From Symsagittifera roscoffensis (Eukaryota; Xenacoelomorpha; Acoela; Convolutidae): DNA of 64,000 nt. A program made the position numbers and the translations under genes. The stretch is from NCBI RefSeq assembly GCF_963678635.1, contig NC_087063.1:82695574-82759573 (forward strand), read 5' to 3'. Positions 34,549 to 45,949 of this stretch are shown piece by piece. Below the pieces are notes generated by a model. The model searched no databases. It worked only from the letters and a program-made list of their open reading frames with translations, and was not told where the DNA came from. Within the stretch, counting starts at the first letter, position 1; the number at the start of each line of letters is the position of its first letter.

Positions 34549-34959
34549 CAGTAGCGGTTTTGTGGGGGGGGGGGGGGGTGGGGGAGGGGGGACGACTCCC
34601 CCCCCCCCTCCCAGCAGGGATTCGACCCCCTGCCGTCCCAAAGGGTCCCCCCTTTGTACTGTTTTGAGATATCCATTTTTGGCTGACTGACCTTAAAATG
34701 TTTCTAAAGGCGCCAACCTATAATTTAGAGCGGGGAGCGCGCGCCGAAAAAACGCAAGTTTTTGGTCGAAATTTTCCAAAAATTGCCTTAAAACGCTATT
34801 TTTGGCCTGTTTTTCAAAATTTTGCCTGCGACTATATATATAGTCTTTGGTGGTTTGGGAGAGCTCAGAAAATCAATTTGGTCGATATAAAAAAAAGGTC
34901 GACCAATTTTTTTTTGAAAATCCGCCCCCCCCCTCGAGAAATTCCTAGATCCGCGCCAG
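34549..34959 (+). mobile_element. hAT-like MITE (411 bp), second full copy with 8-bp target-site duplication
   Basis: The left end CAGTAGCGG and right end CTAGATCCGCGCCAG match the element at 21973-22367. Flanking ACGCATGC (34541-34548) and ACGCGTGC (34960-34967) match 7 of 8. A G-run followed by a C-run near the left end (about 34563-34611) could form a hairpin. Confidence 0.85.
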
Positions 34960-35135
34960 ACGCGTGCCCTTTTTGATACTTCATAAAGAGTTCTCTCATC
35001 GTTTTATTATCTTGTTTCAAATCCTAATCAATAATCATTGATCATTTAAATTCTTTTTGCAAACATGCCATAATAGTTATTAAGAGTTATTCAGTCATGC
35101 AAAATTAATGGTGAGGTCAAATTGAAAAAAACTAC

Positions 35136-38100
35136 CTCGTCATCGCCGATATCGATGGAAGTTTCATCTGGCACTGTTTTGGACTTCTCGGTCAGCAAAT
35201 TGTTCTGATTCTCTTGTGAGCCATTCGAATCCACCACAATTTCAGTCAATCTGAGCTTATCTTTCTCAGGTTCGTCACTTTTTCCCATATCCTTTTCCTT
35301 TTCCACATCCTCTTCATTGTTTTTATGGGTGTCCTTCTTTTCATAATCGCCTTTTTCTTTTTTCGAGTTTTCTTTAGTCTCCTTTGGCATAGTTTCGTTC
35401 GTTTTTGGTCCAATGTTTCCTTTTTTAGAACCAGAAAAATTCAAATCATTGCTTGTATTCGCATTAACCTCACCCGTCTGATCAAAACTTTCATCATTTT
35501 TGGGAATCTCTGCTTCAAATTCTTCGTCGTGTCGATACGGAGCAACTAAAGCATACTTTGCCAGATCTGCGACCGTCGGATCCGAAATATAGAAATCTTT
35601 TACCGCCGAGAACACTTCATTTTTGTTTCTCTTCCGTCTCTTCGCCAAATCCAGATTTTCGAATATTTTGATGAATTCAAATTCATCAGTCTTCTCAAGT
35701 TTAAACACTAAATACTTCGGATAAAGTTCTAACAGTTTCGAATCGGGAAACAACTTTTCAAACGCTTCGAGAACTTTCACAGTGGCATTTGGTTCATTTT
35801 CGAGAAAAAGCGTAACGAGAAAGAAGCTTCCTTCCAACTGTAGCATATGCTGTCGGTTCCCTCTGAACCTAACGCCTTTGTTCGCCAAAACCATAAAAGA
35901 ATCAATTAAAGGTTTGGACTCACTATTCCCGATATTTTCCATGACTCGAGATGTTATCATTAAAGCTTTTGCTGATTTAATTTGATCCTGCAGCGCATTT
36001 TTGATCAATTTTGCGGCCTTGGGCGAGATGTCTGAAAAGGGTTCGTCAATGATGAGAATCTTAGAGTTTCCTATGAGTGCGATCGCAACTGAAACTTTTC
36101 TCTGTTCATCTCTCCCCAATCGCCAAATAGTTTGCTTTTCAACCACTTTGAGGTCCAGCGCAATTAGAATCCAGTTCAACATTTTCTTGATGTGTTTCGA
36201 AGTGATGCCTCTAATCCTTCCATAGAACACTAATTCCTGTCTAACTGTCAAATCAGGGTGCAAACCTTCGTTGTCCTCAGCGCAGAAACCGACCATCTTT
36301 CGGTTTGCATTTTGTCTGTAGAACTTTATAAAATCCTTGCCTGTAATCAAAACTTTCCCACTTGTTACATTAGTTTTTCCGCTTAAAATATGCGCAATTG
36401 TACTTTTCCCGGAATCGGAGTCTCCGTAGAGACCTAAACATGTCCACGGAGGAATCGAGAATGTGATGTCACGAATCGTAAAATTGGTCTGTTCCTGCTT
36501 TATGCACTTTCCCTTAATACACTTCCTTTTTGGTTCAGTGTACGCTTTGCTCATTTTTTTAACATCCACTACGTTTATGTTGAAAGTTTTCTCTTCTTGA
36601 ATCGAATCATCAAAAATATCTCTGACTCCAAATTTCATGGCACTCGCTACACTTCGATTTTCACGTTGTCTTTTCAGCTTCGGCACGTACTCAATTATCA
36701 CCACTATAGCCGAATAGACTACTGCATCAATTAGCAGAAACAGAACAAAGAGTCCAATGCCTCCCATGGCCAACATTGAAACATCTTCATCGTAACGAAC
36801 TTGTTTGAACTGCACGTAATAAATTTCAAGCAAACCTCCACAGAGACAATACATAGGAGTCATCATAAAGATTGGTTTTATGTACTGAGCCCAATCAGGG
36901 GCGTTGGCGTCTAGAAACATTGACAACCCCGTTAGACAAACCCCTTCGACGTAGAAGATAGCACACGTAATTGTCATTGCGATTCCAGGTCGAACAAACA
37001 AAGGAGTAAATATATAAACGGCAGGAAAAATAGCGAATCCAAACATAAATAGAAGTAGCAACGCAGCGGGTAAAAAGGTGACCTTCGAGACAATAGCTAA
37101 ACCGACTATGCAAATGATTGCAGGGATCAAAAAGGCAACATAATGAAATAAATAAGTACTGAACCAGTATACGAACATGTTTAACCCACTTATAAACTGT
37201 AAATGTTTGGATCCCGTTACGTTTTCGCAAACCAGCAGGTAGAGAAAATAACTCGGCACTAGACTGAACACAAAAGCTATGAATGATATTAACACTAGAA
37301 TCGAAAAGTATTCGTATACGAATCGTTCATCTTCGTAATAATAAGGAATCCATGAATGCAAACTAGCTATGATTCCATATTGGTTCGCAGCTTTATCAGA
37401 TGAGACTTCCTTAATAGCTCGCAAAATGACATTATTGATACTATTTACAGCAATTGGAAGAATTTGAAAGGCTTTGTTTTCCCACCAAATGGTAACTGTA
37501 TCTTCAGTGAAGTACTGATAATGGTTCGAGTGGTTCATAAAATCACTTGACCAGCCTGAAGCTGTCTTGTTCAAATAGGGCGAAGTTAATAAAAACTTTT
37601 GCACAGCTTCGTGAGCTTTTCTCGAACTTTTAATATCGTAATCTTTGTATGGATTCGAGAAAGAATCGTCCAATACAAAACCGAACATCATTTCGAATCG
37701 CAAATCCATTCGAGACCTCAACACAAAGTCTGCGATATCGTATTTACCCATATTCAACAACGTATCACCTGTGCTTAGCTCTTTTTCGGTCGGTTTATTT
37801 TTCGGCTCTTTGCACTTGGGCGGTGGCCCATCAGCTATTGAACAAATCAAGTCAACGCCTCGTTTTTGACGCGATGCAAATTTACTCATTGGATGCTCAT
37901 TTTCATCACGCCCAATTGATAGTTTAATTTTTGAAAGGAACGTTGAAAACTTTTCACACATTACAAATTCACGCCTGCGTCTTGAAAACTTTGAGTCTTC
38001 ATCCGTTTCGTCACAAAAATTAGACGCATCTGATTTTATACCACTTACACATGCAGTTGAAAAATACGGCTTGTCTGTGATTCCTTTCGCTACCTTCCCC

Positions 38101-40540
38101 ATAAAACCCTGTAAATCTTGGATATTTTTTGCGAACAGAACTAAATTGTCGTCTCTATACTGCCAGGGGTATAATTCCAATTCATGATCTTCTGCCCATT
38201 CGCCTTCTGTCGTAAATCGAAACAAAAGAACTCCTGTGATCATTAAGCATATCGGTACAATTAGCAGAACTACTAACGCACCAATAGACAAAGTCGAGTA
38301 AAGATTCTTCAAGAAAACTGCTGCAAATTGCACTAAATGAAGTTTTGCCGTTTTCATATCAGGAGTATTTGCCTTGTCTACATCCGCCATGTCGAAAGTT
38401 CTGTTCATTTCTCTATTATCCGGTTTCGCGTTTAGATCCACCAAGTTTGGCGAACAAGAATTGAGTAACACAAATTCAGTTAGGAGCAAAGTTTCTCTGT
38501 TTTTCGTCAAACGGTCTAGCAAATAAGCGAGATCTCTTCCGTGCGCTGAAGCTTTCGACAACCTGTATACAATTTCCATATCTTCGTCTCGCACCATTTT
38601 CGAATCTTTGAAGTTTTCGGCCATGAAACGATCGATTCCTCTGAGATAATGCTCATTTGCTATTCTGACATTTGGTGGGTACTTTCGATACAAAATTATT
38701 ACAGGATCCGAGTTCAAAATCTTCCTGATAAAAGGCGGACTCCCTATACAATTCATTCCACTCGCCGAAACGACCACGATTTTGTAGCTCAGTAAAGCTG
38801 CCTCGTTGCAATTACTCGTGGCTATCAACATTGATTTTTTCTCGAGCGAAAACAGAAACGACAAAATTTCTCGTTCACTTTTCAGTGTAACATTTCTTGA
38901 AGGCTCATCTATAACTATGATTTCAGGATCACTCAAAACGGACAAAATCAGCGCAACTTTTCGTTTGTCATCATACGTTAAATTTGACAGCCAGGATTCA
39001 AGGTGTTTTGATATTTTCAGGCGTTTTAAATGATCTTCACTAGCTTGACGTACTACAACTGGGTCCATATCTTGAAGCGCTCCATAAAACCATAAATTTC
39101 GTCTTACTGTCAAATTGTCAAACAGCGGTAAAAACTGAGGGGTGAAACCGACTTTTCGTGATATTATTTTTGGCTCCATTATCTCACCCTTAAAATACAC
39201 AGATCCCGTTTTGGGCTCAATTAGGCCACAAACTGCCAACAAAGCACTCGATTTCCAAGTTCTCGGGGTGCCCAAGACGCTTGTTACTTGACGACTGTAG
39301 CAATGAAAATTGAACAGGTAAGATAGATTCGGTTCCTTTTTCGTATTACTCGGGTACTCAATCCGAACATCAAAGAGTTCTATCGGACGACTCGGATCCG
39401 GCTGGTGATCTTGGATTCTAGTTCCTGCTACACTTTTTGCCGCTCCTCGAATCTTGTCGTCTTTTTTCTTTTTACATTTTCTGTGCAATTTACGACAGGA
39501 GAAAAAGAATCCAGGTTCCACAAAGTGCGGTCCTGGAAATGCCTGGTTCAGATACATTCCAACTAATATATACAGTATTGCATTTATGTAGAGAAGAAGG
39601 ATTCCATGTCCAATTGAGAACATGTCTGGAAAAAGTGGGCTCCTGAAAAGATTCACCCATTGGCCCCCGACTCCATAATACTCCCAGAGTACAAAATAGA
39701 ACACAATGAGTCCCATCGTTATATTGTGGAACAATAAAGAGGCCACAATTTTCATGGCTCCCCCCCAAGATCCCATAGCTAGAGGTACACAAGGTAAATA
39801 AGAAAAGAGGAAAAAGAAACAAACTGCTACTAGCGCTAGTTTTGAATCGTAGAAACAAGTCGAGACTGAAAGTGTAAAAGCGAGAGTGGTCAATAAATAA
39901 GATGCGAAGACAAAAATAAGTAAGGCGATATCGGTTTTCGATAAGAGAACGCATGTCAGAATCAGAGGTACAAATATAATAATACCCAAAATAAGGAACC
40001 CTGAAATCGCCCAAGAAAGCCAACGGACTGCTGTTTTGGCATTGTAAAAACACAAATAAAATTTAATTCCTGATTCTTTTTCGTAGACAATGAAGTAGAC
40101 AAATAAGGAAACTGTTATAAATAATGACACTACTATTGCTGTGATCAGACTAAAGAATAAATAGTTAACCGAATCTGCAGTTCTTGAACACACTAAATAA
40201 ATTGGCGTCGGAAACTGTTGCACCAATAAGCCGACTTCTCTGTAATCCGAACCTGATTGCACTTTTATTATCGCTTTTTCCACTAAGTCCATCAAGTAAA
40301 TTTGACCCGAAGACAACTGCTTTAAATTGCGCTCAGGGTCTGCTGAAGGCGTGTAATTCCAAGGCCACTCGTAAAACAGATAAGTTGGAAAAACGAGATC
40401 CAAGCTGAACCTTAACTTATACGAGACGACTTTCGGTAACTTTTTATTCTCCACATTTTTAAAGACGACACCGCCCAAAACTCTCCCTTCTCTCAGATCT
40501 TTCTTTCCCTTCTCAACCATCTCTGATTCACTTTTGAATC
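35136..40540 (-). CDS. ABCA-like ABC transporter, main exon (TMD1-NBD1-ECD2-TMD2-NBD2), NBDs degenerate
   Basis: The exon starts after GGTTGAAG at 40541. Numbering from ATG 40520: end of ECD1 at 1-110, membrane helices at about 119-325, NBD1 at 385-600, helix 7 at about 741-768, a Cys-rich ECD2 at 770-1070 with a furin-like RQKR (884-887), helices at about 1071-1280, NBD2 at 1345-1560, and the ABCA C-terminal domain to about 1660. ECD2 and TMD2 keep ABCA landmarks such as ELYPWQY, SINNVILRA and SKHLQFISGL. NBD1 has GTPRTWKSS for Walker A, LTYDD for LSGGQ, IIVIDEP for Walker B and Asn at the switch His. NBD2 keeps GDSDSGKST and ILIIDEP but has LGRDEQ for the signature, Glu for the Q-loop Gln and Arg for the switch His. 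An acidic/Lys-rich tail ends at donor GACGAG|GTAGTT. Unspliced translation would stop at 35091. It is presumably a lipid transporter or scaffold. ATPase activity is doubtful. Confidence 0.92.
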
Positions 40541-40959
40541 CTTCAACCAGTTATGTCCATTTGAACAAACAATATAAATTAAATTTTAGTTATTTCAAAT
40601 ATTTTTTAAATGAGGAACACGAGCTAAGAAAACTTAAAATAAGAAAACATATCGATTACACACTTGCGATGAAACACAAACATGAAAAAAACATTAGTCG
40701 AAAAAAAATTAGACGTTGAAAAAAACTAAGTGAACCTAAGTTCTCTTTTGTCTCGATAAAAACAACTACGGGTCCAGCTAAAGCTGGAGGTACGTAATTG
40801 GTATTGAATGAATTTCGCGCTATACTGATGCGGAACGAAAAATGTGCTATCAAAAATTGGACTTTGCCTGAAACCTTAGTTGTTTCTCTACTGAAATAAG
40901 TGAGAAGAGTAAGAAATTTTGAGAATCAATTTTCCCAAGGACATAAATTTCTCATACAA

Positions 40960-41950
40960 GAAATTAAAGAATCGCCGCTTCTGCAGAAACAATTATCCCA
41001 ACCCGTTCTTTCAATAGAACTTTTCATCTCAGATTTGATTGTGTAAAATTTCACGCAAAAAAATAGGTTACCAAAAAACGGTCGAAAGTTCTAAAAACCG
41101 TTCACCGCTTACCAAAATCCATAACGTTTTTCTGCAAAAAGCAAGTTATGGTCACTTAAGCAGAGAAGATTTCAAAAGCCGGGTTTCTCGATTGAACACA
41201 ACCTGAGAAGTGGGAAGATAGTTTTCGCGTAAAGTCAATAAGTTAGCAAAAAACTGTCAAAGTTTCAAAACTTTGACTTGTTTGAAGGCCTAAAATTTTT
41301 TCTTAAGCAATCTGGACATGGAACATCATAAAGGTAGGCTTTCAACAACCTATTCATTCGATTTATTCTATAATATCAGATTTGTAAATTATGCAGAAAC
41401 GTTATGCAGAAGAGATTCACGGAATCTGTAATTTCGAGTTAACCCAAAATCTTAGATTTGGGAGGATAGGTTTCAAGAAAAGTCAAAAGCTTTTTAAAAA
41501 AAACGTCACAAAAACAAAATTTTACTTTTGCGAGGGCCTAAACTTGTAGAGTCAAAAAATTTCGCCGTAGTCGCATATGCAAATGAGCTTTCCGAAACCC
41601 GTTCTAAGAATTGAACCCAAAAATCTCAGGTATGGCAGGGTAGTTTTCGAGAAACTTGAAAACGGTCGGAAAATGTGACTTTTCATAGGGCGATAATTTC
41701 TTGTAAACAACTTTTTGTTAGTTTCAGCTAATGCAGAGGAGCTTCCAACTATCTACAATCTAGTTTCTCGCTGAACCCACAAGATCAGATTTGAGAAGTT
41801 AGTTTTCGAGAAAAGGTCGAAAGATTGAAAAAAAAATAGTTCATAGCCACTTAAGCAGGGGAGCTTTTCAAAACAGTTCAATTCTTTGAAACCAAAAACT
41901 CATATTTGAGAGCGGTAGTTTTTGAGAAAATAAAAAGAAATCAAAAAATT
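40960..41950. repeat. Degenerate tandem repeat, ~170-220-bp units
   Basis: Recurring order: a word like GCAGAGGAGCTTCC, a TTCTCG..TGAACCC stretch, AGATTTGAGAAG, TAGTTTTCGAGAAAA and TTGACTTTT. It is seen about five times with considerable divergence. No coding frame survives. Confidence 0.5.
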
Positions 41951-42319
41951 TGACTTAAATATTCTTTCACACTTAATCGAAGGATGTAGACAGATGTCAA
42001 GTAAAAAAAGACTGTTAGGGAGTACGCAGGCAGAAAGAGGAGTTGAACAATCAGGAAAAGTTTCTGAGAAGAACTAAAATGTTTGCAATAAGTGAAAAAA
42101 TTTCCAAAACGAAAAAAAAAATTCAAAAAACCGATTGGAGAAACATACAACCAACTTAAAGAGTGCGGAGAGGAGTGCTAAGATTGAAACGCTTATCTTG
42201 TGATTATCTTGAAACGGGCCAAAATTAAGTCATTAAAAATAGGAAAAATATAATGCAAAAATAGGCCGAAATAATCTTGTTAGCGATACGAAAAAACATA
42301 GGAAATACGAAGTCAAGAT

Positions 42320-43510
42320 AAATAAAACACAGAGGCCAAGTTGCACCTCGCATACACACGCAAAAATATGACCGATAACGCTACTGTGAAAAACTGAATG
42401 AGTAAAACTTTGAGTTCTCAAAATTTCTTAAGTGACGCAGGCCAATTATGACACATTAGCAGTACTAGTCAGTTTGAAAAAAAAGTACCAACTAACATGC
42501 CTCAATTTATAGAGCGGTAATAACATGAAAAATTTAATTGTAATGAAACTAAAATGAAAAATTATTTGAATTTGAAACTTTTTTTGTGAAAACCATCCCC
42601 CCACATACCGTATTAAGTACAAAGTGATAAATTTCGCTTCTAGTAACAAATAAGTTATGGTTAATAAACTTTCTTCAACCAATTTGGATCGATTTCTATG
42701 ACAGATTAAATCTCCGCTTATGCGGTAATAGCGCGAAATATATCGCGCGTTATTGTCCAAATTGGCCAAAACTTTTAAGCCCCCATAACTTTACGCAAAA
42801 TGATCACAGGTAAAATATCTTTCCAACTTTAAGCTCAAGACAACAATACTTTTGAATGATATAAAAAAACCCCATCAAAAATGGCTAATTAAAAAGAAAT
42901 TAACTGAAAAAAAAACAACCCGAGCACAAATATTCCGTTACTTTCGTTACGAAAGACGGAACAAAAAATATCCTGTGATAAAATCCTTAGCATTGGCTGT
43001 ACTTATTAGCTGGTTATTGATCAAAATGAAAACTTTCAAAATGGTCACATTTCATCGCAACAATATTTGCGTCGCAAAAAAAAAATTTGCGACTTAGGTT
43101 GGAAAAAATATAGTCCAGACTATAACAAAAGCAAAGCGTAGGCGTAAAACAAACACTAAAAACAACATTAAAGAAAACTGCGCGCATAAAACAAAATAAT
43201 TCCAAGATGTGACATCTAAGCCGACAACATATAAGCATGCAAATAATTGGGCGACAATTTTATTTGAAACAGAATATTGCCCGTTTGAAAAAAAAAACAG
43301 GTCATGATCAGATTCGAACGCAGGAGCTTTGCTGTCCCAGGAATATTCGTTAACTCCACGCTAAGTTGGCCGGAAACGCTAAGAAAATTGAACGCATTAA
43401 GAAACAAGGTAGCGATGAGTCCAGACGAGTCCTGTGTACAAAGTTGTTTACGGGAAAAAAGCCTAGTACCCGATTGCAATACCCTTGCTTATCGCAAGTG
43501 TTAAAACTCA
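42320..43510. repeat. Composite-family repeat copy with tRNA-like segment
   Basis: The left block is AGAGGCCAAGTTGCACCTCG and the right block is TACCCGATTGCAATACCCTT then GCTTATCGCAAG. On the minus strand, 43300-43375 has an A-box-like TTAGCGTGGAGTTAACG and a B-box-like GCGTTCGAATCTG. A second repeat (the ~300-bp family) sits inside at 42680-42960. Confidence 0.55.
42680..42960. repeat. ~300-bp dispersed repeat, copy 3
   Basis: Shares AGATTAAATCTCCGCTTATG, CGGTAATAGCGCG, AAGCTCAAGACAACAATA and CGAGCACAAATATTCCGTTA with the copies at 32155 and 32830. Confidence 0.6.
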
Positions 43511-43668
43511 AAATGAAAAAAAAAATTAAATTGCAAAAGTCTGGATAGGCCAATTTACCGTTTCGAAGCACTCATATGTTTTCAAAAAAGAGATGGTGAA
43601 ACGTAACCATTTTACAGAAAATTTCAATTTGAACATCAATTTTTAATTATTCAAATGGAAATCACTAC

Positions 43669-44154
43669 CTTCAACTCTCGAAGTCACGAAACAAGCAGCT
43701 ATGCTTTTCAACTTCTCCAAGAGAACTTTCGTACTTATAGCTATAACTCTCCAATTCGAGATAGGTTGATTGCTTAGCATGTTGTATCGATTCGCATTTT
43801 TGACTAGAAAACCGGAAAAGGGTTCGGCGACACTTACAAAATGTTCGGCAGTAGCTATCACTTGGTCGTAATTGTCCAGAAATGTCGTAATATCATCAGA
43901 AATGTCTTTTATTTTGTCAAAGAACAGTTGGACTTCTTCCATGATTGCATCCGTTCCTTTGTTTTTAGGCGCGTAATATATTTTACCAAACAGAACAGGC
44001 TTGTTGTATTTGATCCAACTTTCACCTTCAGCTAGACGCCAAGTATTCAACATTTCTCGACACTTTTCGTCCAGTGTTGTGTCTGTTTTGTAGTAGGAGT
44101 AAGATGTATATTGCGAAGGAACTGCTGTGAAGTCTTTGCCACAGAAAAGAGACT
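43669..44154 (-). CDS. ABCA-like gene, ECD1 exon
   Basis: The acceptor TTGATTTTGTTTAG at 44155 and the donor GTTGAAG|GTAGTG at 43669 bound a 486-bp exon of phase 1 on both sides. It joins 47265-47352 upstream and 40540 downstream without breaking frame. The peptide starts SLFCGKDFTAVPSQ and includes KPVLFGKIYYAPKN, and it ends CFVTSRVEG. In order, these match the first extracellular domain of ABCA1-type transporters (the CGxP region, then KPLLxGKILYTPDTP, then the C...LNKLEP region before WAGIVF). Spacing across the downstream junction equals that of human ABCA1, which confirms the splice. Confidence 0.85.
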
Positions 44155-44394
44155 CTAAACAAAATCAAATGCTTATAAAATTTCATTGTTTTAAAAAATT
44201 CGGACAAAAACCAATACTTTCAACACGTTCAATTCAAAAAGGATTAAGTTTAGACGGTAATATTCAAATTTTGATTGCATCCGGACTTCTGCATTTGGCA
44301 TCCGGAACTTTTACAGGAAGGCAAAGCTGCAAGCACAAGCAAAATGGAGCTTTAACGTAGCAAGAAACCAAAAGAAAAAATGAGCATTGAAAAA

Positions 44395-44475
44395 TCAGAA
44401 ACATTGCCCGACTACGGGATTCGAACTGTAAACCGCAGGATTGCGAAGCGAACATCTTCAATAATTAGCTAGCTG
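44395..44475 (-). repeat. tRNA-like segment (degenerate)
   Basis: On the minus strand, GCAGCTAGCTAATTATTG is followed by CAGTTCGAATCCCG, a near-consensus B box. The T stem and acceptor do not pair, so it is a SINE head or tRNA relic. Confidence 0.35.
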
Positions 44476-44729
44476 CATTATAGAGTTTAGCTGCTCAGGA
44501 AAGACAAGTCGCTCTAACAAAAACTTCAGAAGTCCCGGATAATCACATGCTAAACATTAGCACCGAAGTTGAGCATTTATTAATTCAGAAAAAGAGCTCG
44601 TACTAATTTATAAACACTTGGCTTTGAAGCATCCAGTTACTTTTCAGTTTTCGAAATTAAGGCGACCGGTTTTCAAAAATCATTCAATGCAAACGCTTGG
44701 TGCTAACTCAAGCAATCTGAACTAATGAA

Positions 44730-45030
44730 ACATAGCCAGCAAACTTTTCATTTTATTTTTCAAATTCCGAAGAGAAAACACATCAGATTAACGCTCTTTG
44801 AACTTCAAGGATCTTTCAAGATTGAAACTTGTTTCGCTATAACTGACCCAATCAAAGAATATCGGATTTAAAGGAAGCATTTTTATTCCGCTGGGAAATT
44901 TAATAATTAAACTCCACTTTCGACACGTTTTTTGACCTCAATTTATTTTCTTAAGTGGAGAGTGTTATTTGCTTTCCTTTTAGCAAATGCGTTGAATTGA
45001 AATCAGAAAGATGAGAAACCAAACTCAACT
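44730..45030. repeat. ~400-bp dispersed repeat, copy 3 (partial)
   Basis: CCGCTGGGAAATTTAATAAT, then TAAACTCCACTTTCGA and CTTTCCTTTTAGCAAA, match the copies at 33130 and 34060. Confidence 0.5.
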
Positions 45031-45139
45031 CAATGCATGAAATAAGACAATAATCAGAAATAGTTATCAACAATTGTAAAGATTTCTTTCCGGAAAAAAG
45101 TAAGAAAAAACTGCAAAACCTCAATGAGTAACTGAGCCC

Positions 45140-45380
45140 TATTTTTATTACCCTCCGGTCGAGCTACCACCCAATTAATCTTGAAATTTTTTGCGTGGGG
45201 AAAGCAGTGATTCATTTTGCCATCCAATTCTGATGCCATCAATTTTACCGCAGCCGGTCCATTCTTGAGGAGGCGAATGACATTGGGACCCCACCAACCG
45301 TCACCGAAGCCAAATTCAAACCCACGACCTTTGTGTTGAAGACCGCGCGTCTTACCCACTCAGCCACGGCTGCTCTGAGC
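45140..45380 (-). mobile_element. tRNA-derived SINE
   Basis: On the minus strand the head reads GCAGCCGTGGCTGAGTGGGT, with a perfect A box (TGGCTGAGTGGG). The B-box position reads GGTTTGAATTT, partly mutated. A GC-richer body follows, with GGTTGGTGGGGTCCCAATG and GTAGCTCGACCGGAGGGTAA. The head looks like a Leu/Ser-type tRNA. The minus-strand frame at 45054-45359 is read from this body and is not a gene. Confidence 0.6.
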
Positions 45381-45949
45381 CCTTATTAGCGACACTTACA
45401 AAATCAAGAAAGTTTGAATATAATTTTCTCAAATTGGGCTGAATTTAGCCAAAAGAATGGTATGAAGGCAAAAATTAAATTCGTTTATATTATTTAGAAC
45501 CTATTAACTCACAAAAAAACAGAGCACTAACAGTTTTAATAAGGATAAGCTAGCATCTGAGGATTTGATGCGTAATATGATGGAAATGTTTGCTAAAGAA
45601 ATGGAATGTCAAAACAAACTCATAGAGCAATTCAGACAAGAGTCTGAAAAAAAACTAGTATCAGCGGAAAGAGATAAATGAACAAAATCCGCCAGAAAAA
45701 ACAACAACTACGCGCCTAATTAGCAACACGGATTCGTAGAAAATCAGTGCAAATGCCAGTCCAAATGATTTTTCTCGGTGGTATCAGCGTTGGCTTGATT
45801 TCTATGTGTGCCAATATTTAGACAAACAAAGTGAAGAAGCAAAAGATGAAACAAGCTTCTGGCTGATCAGAAATTACCCCAGAGGCACTAGTAAGAAGTG
45901 CTCGAGCAGAATAAGGTGCAAAACTCACAAAAGAAGATCTCGGAAAATC

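Larger units (their letters stand above)
40541..43668. repeat. Intron of the ABCA-like gene with several repeats
   Basis: About 40760-40880 matches 3057-3180 (AGCTAAAGCTGGAGGTACGT). About 40960-41950 is a degenerate tandem repeat. About 42680-42960 is a third copy of the ~300-bp family. About 42320-43500 is a composite-family copy with a tRNA-like region. No exon is seen. Confidence 0.5.

Noticed and set aside
45054-45359. 101-aa minus-strand frame
   Set aside because: It is read from the SINE head and body, with no sign of a protein family.
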